From Bacteroidia bacterium (GTDB taxonomy: Bacteria > Bacteroidota > Bacteroidia > AKYH767-A > OLB10), in assembly GCA_037045145.1 (NCBI GenBank), contig JBAOIA010000012.1:620001-684000 (forward strand): DNA of 64,000 bases, written 5' to 3'. Shown piece by piece: positions 43,905 to 53,700 of the stretch. Under the pieces are notes generated by a model. It saw nothing but the letters and a program-made list of their open reading frames with translations, had not been told where the DNA came from and ran no database searches. How positions within the stretch are numbered: position 1 is the first letter of the stretch; every line of letters starts with the position of its first letter. The translations under genes were made by a program, and so were the position numbers.

Positions 43905-46900
43905 ATGAAATCGCACCATTACAATTTTACCAAAGCACCCTTTAACAAGGATATGTTGTTGATTGATTTTTTTGATATTCAGGCCTCTAAATCACCTGAC
44001 CAAATTGCCGTATATTTTCATTCTGAGAAATTAACTTATAAGCAGCTACAAAAGCAAGCCGGAATTCTTGCACAATCTCTGATAAACAAAGGAGTAAAAC
44101 CCGGTGACCTTGTTGGGCTTTGTATTGAGCGCAGTTGTAATCTCATTGTTGGTGTACTTGGAATTCTGAAGGCAGGTGCCGGATATGTTCCTCTTGACCC
44201 TGAATACCCGCAAGAGCGATTGGAATATATGATTAAGACTGCGCAAATGCCGTTGCTCATAACCAATAAAAACCTTTCGAATAAAATACCTACAACTGAG
44301 GCAGAAAAAATTTTAATTGAAGAAATTTTTGAAAATAATTCTTCACCACTAACTCAAGCATTAGTTCATTCTTCTGATGATATTGCCTATGTACTCTTTA
44401 CCAGTGGATCAACGGGAATGCCAAAGGGTGTAGCCATGCCTCACAAACCTTTGGTTAATTTAATTTTATGGCAATTAAAAAATACCAAAGTTTTGGGTTC
44501 AACAAAAACACTACAATTTGCTCCCATTAGTTTTGATGTTTCATTTCAGGAAATTTTTTCTACACTAAGCTGTGGTGGCACCTTGGTGATGATTGAAGAT
44601 GAAATGCGGTTGAATGCTATAAACCTTTTAAACTTTGTTGCAGACGAAAAAATCAACCGTCTGTTTTTACCATTTATTGCGCTTCAGCATTTATGTGAAG
44701 TTGCAGAAAATTTTGAAGGAGATTTAAGCTGTCTTAAAGAAGTAATAACAGCAGGAGAGCAATTACAATCAACGCAGTTTATCAGAAACTTTTTTAAGAA
44801 AAATAAAAATTGCACACTTTGGAATCATTACGGACCAACAGAAGGGCACGTTGTTACAGCATACAAACTTTCTTCAAATCCTGATGAATGGGCTGCATTG
44901 CCTTCAATTGGTAAACCCATTGATAATGCTGAAATTTATATTCTGAATGACGATGGAAATGTTGTTGCAGATAATGAAGAAGGTGAACTTTACATTGGAG
45001 GTGTAAGCGTTGCAAAAGGTTATCTGAACCGAGATGATTTAACAAAGGAACGATTTCTTGAAAATCCATTTATTAATACACAAGGCAAGTATTTTTACAA
45101 AACCGGTGACCTTGCCCGATATATGCCCGATGGCAATATTGAATACCTCGGAAGAATTGACGGTCAGGTAAAGGTAAGAGGTTACAGAATAGAATTAGGC
45201 GAAATAGAATTAACGCTCGATAAACATGCAACAGTAAAACAAGCTGTTGTAATTGCTCGTGAAGATGAGCCCGGAGATAAACGATTGGTTGCATACTGTC
45301 TGCCGAATTTCAATAAGAAAATTTTAGCAGGAGAACTTCGTCAATTCCTGCAAGACAAACTGCCAGAATACATGATGCCTTCGGCATTTGTACAGGTTGA
45401 AGAATTTCCACGCACACCTTCAGGAAAAATTGACCGCAGAGGTTTGCCAGCACCATCAAATCAAAGACCTGACATAGGCACTATATTTGTTGCTGCGGAA
45501 ACAGATTTGCAAAAAACGTTTTCCAAGACATGGAGTAAGTTACTCAAGATTGATCAGGTTGGTATTAATGACAACTTTTTTGATCTTGGAGGCAATTCAC
45601 TTCTTGCATTAAAATTTATAGCCGAGCTTAGACAGGAGTATAATCTAGACCTCCCTGTTGTTAAAATGTATCAGCATCCTGATATTTTTTCTTTGACAAA
45701 ATTTTTAAATAACGGATCTGCAACAAAATCATTTTACGAGAATGCACAAGAACGATTCTCATCCAATATAAAAGGCAAAATTGAAAATGTCGAAGACGGT
45801 ATCGCTGTTATTGGAATGGCAGGTCGTTTTCCGGGTGCAAACAATGTTGATGAATTCTGGAAAAACATTGTTGACGGCAAAGAAACTGTATCATTTTTCA
45901 AGAAACAGGAATTGGATAATGCAGTGTCGGAAGAAGAAAAAAACGATGAAAATTATGTGGCTGTTCGAGGTATTATTGAAGATGCCGACAAATTTGATGC
46001 TCCGTTTTTTAATATGAATCCACGATTGGCTGAGGTAACAGATCCACAGCAAAGAATATTTTTACAGGTAGCATGGGAGGCTATTGAACATGCAGGTTAC
46101 TCTCCTGACAAGTATGACGGGTTGATAGGAGTGTTTGCAGGTATGGGTAACAACACTTACTTTCCCAATAATGTTTTTCATAACAAGGAAGCAATTAACC
46201 GCGTAGGCTCATTTCAGACAATGACAGCCAATGAAAAAGATTATATTGCTACCCGATTAGCTTATGAATTTAATACAAAAGGGCCGGCTGTGAGTGTACA
46301 CACGGCATGCTCAACATCGCTCACGGCAGTGACACTTGCCTATGAAAGTCTTTTGAACCGTGAATGTGATATGGCATTGGCAGGAGGTGTGGCTATCACA
46401 GTCCCTGTAAACAGTGGTCATATCTATAATGAAGGTGGGATGTTTAGTAAAGACGGGCATACCAGAGCATTTGATACCGGTGCAAACGGAACGGTTTTTA
46501 GTGATGGTGCTGGGGCCGTTATTTTGAAAAGATATAAAGATGCTTTAAAAGACGGTGACGAGATTTACGCAGTTATAAGAGGTGCAGCTTTAAATAATGA
46601 TGGCAACGACAAAGCAAGTTTTACGGCACCAAGTGTTGAAGGGCAAGCAGCAGTTATTGCTATGGCGCAGGCCAAGGCAGGTGTGTCACCCGATTCCATT
46701 TCATACATTGAAACACATGGAACAGCTACACCGCTTGGTGACCCAATAGAAATTGAAGCACTCACTCAGGCATTCAGAAGTAAGACTGACAAAAAACAAT
46801 TTTGTGCTGTTGGTTCTGTAAAAACCAATATCGGACACCTGACACCGGCAGCAGGCGTGGCAGGACTTATTAAAACCTGTCTTGCACTAAAAAATAAAAT

Positions 46901-49900
46901 ACTCCCAGCTTCACTGAATTATTCAAAAGCAAATCCGGCAATTGATTTTAATGCTTCTCCATTTTATGTTAATTCCACATTAAAAAAATGGACCACCGAA
47001 GATGGTACACCATTACGTGCAGGTGTTAGCTCCTTTGGTGTTGGCGGAACTAATGCTCATGTGGTAGTAGAAGAAGCTCCTCAAAAAATTGAATCCGGCA
47101 TTGCACGAAAGAAACATTTGTTTTTACTTTCCGGAAGAACAAAGGATGCATTGGATTTACAAACAAAAAATCTACAATCTTTTTTAGAGAAAAACCCAAA
47201 TGCCAGTCTTGCAGACATAGCTTACACTTTACAAACAGGAAGAAAATATTTTAATCATCGCAGAATTATTTCAGGTGGTAATGTACAAGAGATAGCATCT
47301 GCTATTCAACAAGCTAATCCTAAAAAAACTGCTTCGCGTGAGTTAACAACAGGCAATCCTGAAATCATTTTTATGTTTCCCGGACAAGGTTCACAATATG
47401 TCAACATGGGCAAAAACTTGTATGATGATGAAATAGTATTTAAAGATGCTGTTGACACATGCTGCAATATTTTGCAACCTCATTTAGGTATTGACTTACG
47501 TACTATTCTTTATCCAAAAGATGCTGATAAAGAAAAAGCGGAAAATCTTTTAAAAGAAACTATCTATACTCAACCATCATTATTTACTATCGGCTATGCG
47601 TTAGCAAAACTATGGATGAGCTGGGGTATTCAACCAAAGGGTTTTATCGGTCACAGCATAGGTGAGTTTGCCGCTGCACATTTTGCCGGAGTATTTTCCT
47701 TAGAAGATGCACTGATGCTTGTTGCAAATCGCGGACGTATGATGCAGGAACTGCCTCATGGAAGTATGTTAAGTGTTCGCAAGGCAGCTACAGAGATTGA
47801 GAAGGAAATTGATTCTTCATGTTCTATTGCAGCTATAAACGGTCCTGCACTTTGCGTAGTTGCCGGTCCGACAGAAAATATTGAAGCACTTCAAAAATCA
47901 TTGGAAAAGCGTGAAATAACAGCGAAGTTATTAGTGACTTCACATGCATTTCACTCTCCAATGATGGAGCCTATGTTGAAACCATTTCTTGAAAAAGTAA
48001 AATCAATTAAACTTAATAAGCCTACCATACCTTTTGTTTCAACAGCCACTTCAAAATGGATTACAGATGCTGAAGCAACCAATCCGGAATATTGGATGAA
48101 TCACGTCAGAGCAACGGTACGTTTTGCTGAAGGTATTCAAACCTTGTGGAGTGACAAGCCACAACGTATCTTATTGGAATGCGGGCCAAGAAATACTGCT
48201 GCTACTTTAGCTAAACAACAGGCAAAAGAACCTGCCAAACAAATAGCAATTTCTTCACTGAGTGATACAGCAGATAATTATGCAGAATGGGAGCAAATAC
48301 TTTTTGCCTTAGGTCAGCTTTGGATGAGTGGCGCTGCTATTGACTGGCAAAATTTTTATGCTCTTGAAAAAAGAAAACGCATGGCGCTGCCTACCTACCC
48401 TTTTGAAAAAAAGAGGTATTGGCTTGACCCAATAACAACCACTCCAAATACTCATTCCGATAACTCATACTCAACTCCTGAAAATTCTTATAACAATTCA
48501 GGATATGTAAATAATCAACAATCGAATACAACAACAATGAATAGAAAAGATCTTATCACCGCAGAGTTAAAAACAATTCTGGAAGAATCGTCAGGAATGG
48601 AACTTGGCAACGACAGCAGTGCAAGCTTCCTTGATTTAGGGCTGGATTCACTTTTTCTGACACAAGCAGCCTTAACCATCAGCAAAAAATATGGAGTAAA
48701 AATTACGTTCAGACAACTCAATGAAGAGTTCTCATCATTGCAATCACTGGCTGCGCATTTGGATGCTAAACTGCCTGCAGATGCAATGCCTGCAGCAAAT
48801 GTTGCATCGCAACAGACAATGCAGCAACCCAATATGGCAACGCAACAACCCGTAATGCAAACAACAGGAATGAACCCCATGCAGATGATGATGATGCAAC
48901 AAATGCAAATGATGCAGATGATGATGCAACAAATGAATCAGCCACTACAACAGTTTGCGCCATCGGTTCAGGCACATATTGAAAAAGCTGTTGAAATAAA
49001 ATCTCATACTAAAAAAGAAGATGTCAGCGAGAATGAGAAAGCTGAACTGGCAAAACCATTTGGCGCAATTGCCAGAATTGAAAAAGCATCGTCTGATGAT
49101 ATTACTACGGAGCAAGAAAAATGGCTGAAACAATTTATTGCAGCTTATACAGATAAAACAAAAGCTTCAAAAAAATATTGCCAGGACTATCGCAGCGTAC
49201 TTGCCGATCCACGTGTGGTTACCGGATTTAAGCCTGCATTAAAAGAAATTATCTACCAGGTTGTAGTTAACAAATCTAAAGGAGTAAAATTTCAGGACAT
49301 TGACAACAATGAATACGTAGATGTGTTGAATGGTTTTGGCTCCAACTTTTTTGGCTGGGGTAGCGATTTGTTACTCAATGCATGGAAAAAACAATTGGAA
49401 GAAGGTGTTGAACTGGGTCCGCAGACTCCACTTGCCGGAGAGTGTGCACAATTAATTTGTGAACTAACAGGCTATGACCGTGCAGGGTTTTGCAATACAG
49501 GCAGCGAAGCTGTACTCGGTGCTATGAGAATAGCCAGAACAGTTACTGGTAGAAATCTTATCATTTGTTTTAATGGATCGTATCATGGTATCAATGATGA
49601 AGTGATTGTTCGCGGAACAAAAAAATTAAAATCATTTCCTGCAGCAGCGGGAATTATGCCAGAGTCGGTACAAAACATGCTTGTTCTTGATTATGGCACA
49701 GAAGAAAGTTTACAGATTATCCGTGAGCGCATGGACGAAATTGCTGCAGTTATGATTGAACCTATCCAGTCACGCAGAGCCGATTTTCATCCTAAGGAAT
49801 TTATTCATGAGGTTAGGAAACTCACCAAAGAAAATAATGTATTGATGATATTTGATGAGGTGATAACAGGATTCCGTTTACGTTTGGGCGGTGCGCAGGA

Positions 49901-50612
49901 ATATTATGGTGTTGATGCCGACCTGAGTACTTATGGAAAAGTAATTGGCGGGAATATGCCTGTTGGGGCAATCGCAGGAAAGAAACAATACATGGATGCC
50001 TTAGATGGTGGATTCTGGCAGTATGGTGACCATTCTATACCGGAAGTAGGTGTTACTTATTTTGCAGGCACATTTGTGCGTCACCCATTGGCTATGGCTG
50101 CAATGAAAGAGGTCTTGCTGTATCTTAAAAAAGAAGGTAAGCCCCTATATGAGAAACTTAATGCTAAAACACAAAGATTGGTTGACGAAGTAAATGCACA
50201 CAGTAAAAAATTAGGTTCTCCATTTAAATTAGTAACCTTTGGTTCTTTATTCAAAGGTAAATGGGAAACAGAACCACATTACACTGAATTACTTTTTGCA
50301 ATGATGCGTTATAAAGGAGTTCACATAATGGATGGTTTTCCATGCTTTTTAACACTTGCCTTTACTGATGCTGATGTTGACTTTGTAGTTTCAAAATTCA
50401 AAGAAAGTTTATCTGAGCTCTGTGAAATCGGCTTCATTCCTTCAGATAAAAACAGTGATCATTTTAAAGTCAAGTCTAACGGTCATCTGCAAAATGGTAA
50501 CGGACAACATCCGCCAATACCCGGAGCTCGTTTAGGGAAGGATGCAAATGGTCAGACAGCATGGTTTATTGCTGATCCGGAGAGGCCTGGAAAATTTCTG
50601 CAAGTAAAATAG
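43905..50612 (+). CDS. Hybrid NRPS-PKS megasynthase with class III aminotransferase (A-PCP-KS-AT-ACP-AMT)
   Basis: Domain order in 2235 residues: adenylation 20-515 (FTSGSTGMPKG 165-175, YGPTEGH 309-315, YKTGDLARY 398-406, PSGKIDRRGLP 505-515), PCP 530-600 (Ser565 in LGGNS), ketosynthase 630-1057 (Cys802, His938, His978), acyltransferase 1153-1450 (Ser1251 in GHSIGE; HAFH 1347-1350, the malonyl type), ACP 1550-1620 (Ser1582), Met/Gln-rich linker 1630-1685, and PLP aminotransferase 1760-2175 (Asp1984, Lys2012). No ketoreductase, condensation or thioesterase domain is present. By eye the adenylation pocket reads DVQFIAHVVK, close to known proline codes. The likely product is a proline-plus-malonate beta-amino acyl thioester. 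The tail 2203-2235 resembles linkers that precede condensation domains. Confidence 0.95.
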   Translation: MKSHHYNFTKAPFNKDMLLIDFFDIQASKSPDQIAVYFHSEKLTYKQLQKQAGILAQSLINKGVKPGDLVGLCIERSCNLIVGVLGILKAGAGYVPLDPEYPQERLEYMIKTAQMPLLITNKNLSNKIPTTEAEKILIEEIFENNSSPLTQALVHSSDDIAYVLFTSGSTGMPKGVAMPHKPLVNLILWQLKNTKVLGSTKTLQFAPISFDVSFQEIFSTLSCGGTLVMIEDEMRLNAINLLNFVADEKINRLFLPFIALQHLCEVAENFEGDLSCLKEVITAGEQLQSTQFIRNFFKKNKNCTLWNHYGPTEGHVVTAYKLSSNPDEWAALPSIGKPIDNAEIYILNDDGNVVADNEEGELYIGGVSVAKGYLNRDDLTKERFLENPFINTQGKYFYKTGDLARYMPDGNIEYLGRIDGQVKVRGYRIELGEIELTLDKHATVKQAVVIAREDEPGDKRLVAYCLPNFNKKILAGELRQFLQDKLPEYMMPSAFVQVEEFPRTPSGKIDRRGLPAPSNQRPDIGTIFVAAETDLQKTFSKTWSKLLKIDQVGINDNFFDLGGNSLLALKFIAELRQEYNLDLPVVKMYQHPDIFSLTKFLNNGSATKSFYENAQERFSSNIKGKIENVEDGIAVIGMAGRFPGANNVDEFWKNIVDGKETVSFFKKQELDNAVSEEEKNDENYVAVRGIIEDADKFDAPFFNMNPRLAEVTDPQQRIFLQVAWEAIEHAGYSPDKYDGLIGVFAGMGNNTYFPNNVFHNKEAINRVGSFQTMTANEKDYIATRLAYEFNTKGPAVSVHTACSTSLTAVTLAYESLLNRECDMALAGGVAITVPVNSGHIYNEGGMFSKDGHTRAFDTGANGTVFSDGAGAVILKRYKDALKDGDEIYAVIRGAALNNDGNDKASFTAPSVEGQAAVIAMAQAKAGVSPDSISYIETHGTATPLGDPIEIEALTQAFRSKTDKKQFCAVGSVKTNIGHLTPAAGVAGLIKTCLALKNKILPASLNYSKANPAIDFNASPFYVNSTLKKWTTEDGTPLRAGVSSFGVGGTNAHVVVEEAPQKIESGIARKKHLFLLSGRTKDALDLQTKNLQSFLEKNPNASLADIAYTLQTGRKYFNHRRIISGGNVQEIASAIQQANPKKTASRELTTGNPEIIFMFPGQGSQYVNMGKNLYDDEIVFKDAVDTCCNILQPHLGIDLRTILYPKDADKEKAENLLKETIYTQPSLFTIGYALAKLWMSWGIQPKGFIGHSIGEFAAAHFAGVFSLEDALMLVANRGRMMQELPHGSMLSVRKAATEIEKEIDSSCSIAAINGPALCVVAGPTENIEALQKSLEKREITAKLLVTSHAFHSPMMEPMLKPFLEKVKSIKLNKPTIPFVSTATSKWITDAEATNPEYWMNHVRATVRFAEGIQTLWSDKPQRILLECGPRNTAATLAKQQAKEPAKQIAISSLSDTADNYAEWEQILFALGQLWMSGAAIDWQNFYALEKRKRMALPTYPFEKKRYWLDPITTTPNTHSDNSYSTPENSYNNSGYVNNQQSNTTTMNRKDLITAELKTILEESSGMELGNDSSASFLDLGLDSLFLTQAALTISKKYGVKITFRQLNEEFSSLQSLAAHLDAKLPADAMPAANVASQQTMQQPNMATQQPVMQTTGMNPMQMMMMQQMQMMQMMMQQMNQPLQQFAPSVQAHIEKAVEIKSHTKKEDVSENEKAELAKPFGAIARIEKASSDDITTEQEKWLKQFIAAYTDKTKASKKYCQDYRSVLADPRVVTGFKPALKEIIYQVVVNKSKGVKFQDIDNNEYVDVLNGFGSNFFGWGSDLLLNAWKKQLEEGVELGPQTPLAGECAQLICELTGYDRAGFCNTGSEAVLGAMRIARTVTGRNLIICFNGSYHGINDEVIVRGTKKLKSFPAAAGIMPESVQNMLVLDYGTEESLQIIRERMDEIAAVMIEPIQSRRADFHPKEFIHEVRKLTKENNVLMIFDEVITGFRLRLGGAQEYYGVDADLSTYGKVIGGNMPVGAIAGKKQYMDALDGGFWQYGDHSIPEVGVTYFAGTFVRHPLAMAAMKEVLLYLKKEGKPLYEKLNAKTQRLVDEVNAHSKKLGSPFKLVTFGSLFKGKWETEPHYTELLFAMMRYKGVHIMDGFPCFLTLAFTDADVDFVVSKFKESLSELCEIGFIPSDKNSDHFKVKSNGHLQNGNGQHPPIPGARLGKDANGQTAWFIADPERPGKFLQVK

Positions 50613-50627
50613 GAATCAAAATAAAAG

Positions 50628-50699
50628 TGGTCCTGTCGGGAGTCGAACTCGAATCTCAGGTTCCGGAGACCTGCGTACTATCCATTATACTACAGGACC
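50628..50699 (-). tRNA. tRNA-Arg (anticodon CCG)
   Basis: A 72-nt cloverleaf: a perfect 7-bp acceptor stem (GGTCCTG / CAGGACC) with discriminator A, a D arm with GG in the loop, an anticodon stem CAGGT/ACCTG and loop CTCCGGA (anticodon CCG, reading CGG), a 4-nt variable loop and a T loop TTCGACT. The T stem has one A-C mismatch (52-62). CCA is not encoded. The 3' end faces the megasynthase gene, 15 nt from its stop. Confidence 0.92.
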
Positions 50700-50712
50700 A
50701 AATTAGCGGTTG

Positions 50713-50720
50713 CAAATGTA
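50713..50720 (-). promoter_or_regulatory. -7 promoter box of tRNA-Arg
   Basis: The minus strand reads TACATTTG, an exact match, 13 nt before the mature tRNA 5' end and just downstream of the mfd stop. Confidence 0.6.
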
Positions 50721-50731
50721 CAATATTCAGT

Positions 50732-53700
50732 CTATGCAGTAGCCACAGATGGGTTAAGCATCTTCTGGAAAACGGTATTCGCATCGTTTACAGTTTCAAT
50801 CTTATAAAAGGTTAAACTCAGTTTTCCTTTATCTTCTTTCATACGACAACGTGATGGATTGCCTTTAACGAAATTGATAATCTGCGTAAACAAATCGCTT
50901 TTATACAAACGCGAATCAGGATTGGAAACAAGGTATCCCTTTAATTGCCCATTCTTTAAAATAAGTTTTTCAAAACCTAATGATTTTGCTTTCCATCGTA
51001 GTCTGATGGTTTCAAACAACTCCTTAACCTGTTTTGGCACAGGCCCGAATCTATCACGGAGCTGACTTTCAAAAGCACTTAGTTTCTCTTCTGTTTCAAC
51101 ATCATCCAACTCTTTGTAAAGATTCAATCGTTCAACAATATTCTCTACATAACGTGTAGGAATCAAAATTTCAAGATCGGTTTCAATCTGACAATCGGCA
51201 ACAATCGGTTTGTTATCATCAGCAGGAAATAATTCTTTAAAATCGGACTCACGCAATTCTATCAAAGCTTCGTCTAAGATTTTCTGATACATTTCAAATC
51301 CAATTTCAGAAATAAAACCGCTTTGTTCGCCTCCCAATAAATTTCCTGCACCACGAATATCCAAATCGCGCAAAGCTACCTGAAATCCCATTCCTAAATC
51401 AGAATATTCTTCTATGGCCTGCAGCCTTTGACGTGCCTCTGGCGTTAACACAGTGAGTGGTGGTGCCACCAAATAACAAAAAGCTTTTTTATTGCTTCGC
51501 CCTACCCTGCCTCGCATCTGATGCAAATCACTCAATCCAAAATTTTGTGCCTGATTGATGATAATCGTATTGGCATTACTGATATCAATTCCGGATTCGA
51601 TAATGGTTGTAGCCACTAAAACATCTGCATCACCCTCAATAAAAGTCATCAACACTTCTTCAAGCTGACTGCCGTCCATTTGCCCATGACCTACAACTAT
51701 TTTTACATCAGGACAAAGTTTCCTGATCATATCAGAAATATCGTGAATATCCTGAACACGGTTGTGAACAAAAAAGACCTGACCTCCACGCGAAACCTCA
51801 TACATAATTGCCTCGCGTATAACTTTGTCATTAAACGTATGTAACTCTGTTGTTACCGGATAGCGATTAGGTGGTGGCGTGTTGATGATTGACAAATCTC
51901 GTGCACCCATCAATGAAAACTGCAGTGTTCTTGGAATGGGTGTTGCCGTTAATGTTAGTGTGTCAACATTTACTTTAAGTGATTTTATTTTTTCTTTACT
52001 TGCAACACCGAATTTCTGTTCTTCATCAATAATCAACAAGCCAAGATTACTGAATTTAATATCCTTGCTCAGCAGTCTGTGTGTGCCAATGATAATATCA
52101 ATTTTACCTGCTGCGAGTTTACGCAGTGTCTCGCTTTGTTGTGCAGTTGACTTAAAACGATTGATGTAATCAATAGTACACGGAAAATCTTTCAATCTTT
52201 CGCTAATGGTTCTGTAATGCTGCATTGCCAATATTGTTGTAGGAACTAATATAGCGACTTGCTTACTGTCGTTTACGGCTTTAAAAGCTGCACGAATGGC
52301 AATTTCTGTTTTTCCAAATCCAACATCACCACAAATTAACCTGTCCATTGGCGATGCACTTTCCATATCTTTCTTTACATCTCGTGTTGCCTTTATCTGG
52401 TCGGGAGTATCTTCATAGATAAAACTTGCTTCCAATTCTGTTTGCAGATAATTATCGGGGGCATAGGCAAACCCTTCCTGAGATTTTCGCTTGGCATAAA
52501 GTGCAATCAAATCACGGGCAATATCTTTTACTTTCTTCTTTGTTTTTTGTTTGAGCGATGCCCATGATGTACTACCCAACTTATTGAGCGATGGCGCAGT
52601 TCCGTCTTTACCCGTAAATCGCGCTATACGATGCAGACTGTGAATACTTACATATAGAATATCATTGTCTTTATACACCAATCTGATTGCCTCTTGCTGA
52701 CGGCCATCTATGTTTAATTTCTCCAAACCACCAAATCGCCCGACACCATGATCAATATGTGTTACATAATCACCGGGTTTGAGGCTATAAAGTTCTTTAA
52801 TGGAAATAGCTTCGTTGCGGCTGTAATTTTTACGAAGTTTAAAACGATGATAACGATCAAATATCTGATGATCTGTAAATAGAGAGACTTTTATATCCAA
52901 ATCGGTAAAGCCTTTGTTCAAGGAAGTGTAAACAGGATTAAAGTGTATATCGTCACGCTGAATTTCTTTCTTAAAACTTAAATCGTCAAAAATGGCATAG
53001 ATGCGTTCCACTTGTTTAGCCGAATCAGAAAAAATGTATGACTTAAACTGTTTTTCGCTATTCTCTATTAAATAACCGGCAAGTAAATTGAAATTTTTAT
53101 TGAACTGTGGTTGTGTTTGTATATTGAATTTTATTCCAACTGCATTCTCATAGAATGCTTTTAAACCAAACTCTACCTGCCTGAAGGCCGTTAGAACAGA
53201 TTTAATTTCTTCAATAGAATCATAAATAATTTTTGGATCATCACCTTCTTCTGTTTCATCATTTTCAGATGACTGATTTTTAAGCACTGTTAAATTTTCA
53301 TCAAGGTAACTAAGCGAATAAGAAAGATCACGCGTCCATATTAAAGTATTTTCAGGAAGAAATTTAAAAAACGACTCTGTTACATTCTGCTGCATTTCAG
53401 TTTGAATGTTTGGAATGACAGTAACAAAGTGAAGATTCTTTTCGGACAATTGTGTCACCGGATCAAATGAGCGAATGGATTCAATTTTATTACCATCAAA
53501 CTCTATTCTGAAAGGCAACTCATAGGCATAGGAATAAACATCAACAATACCTCCTCTAATGGCAAACTGTCCCGGTTCAAAAACAAAATCAGTTCTATGA
53601 AAATTGTTTTCTGTGAGAAAATCATTTACGAAATCAATGCTTAGATGCTCACCCACACGTGCTTCAATAGTGTTTTTCTCAAGTGCATGTCGTGTTACAA

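Noticed and set aside
48744..48975. Minus-strand frames rich in His and Leu opposite the Met/Gln-rich linker
   Set aside because: They are the reverse complement of the repetitive ATG/CAA tract in the megasynthase and have no promoter or independent support.
43703..50700. Genomic island bounded by attachment sites
   Set aside because: No integrase, no direct repeat of the tRNA 3' end and no obvious shift in base composition were seen, so only the tRNA adjacency remains as a weak hint.
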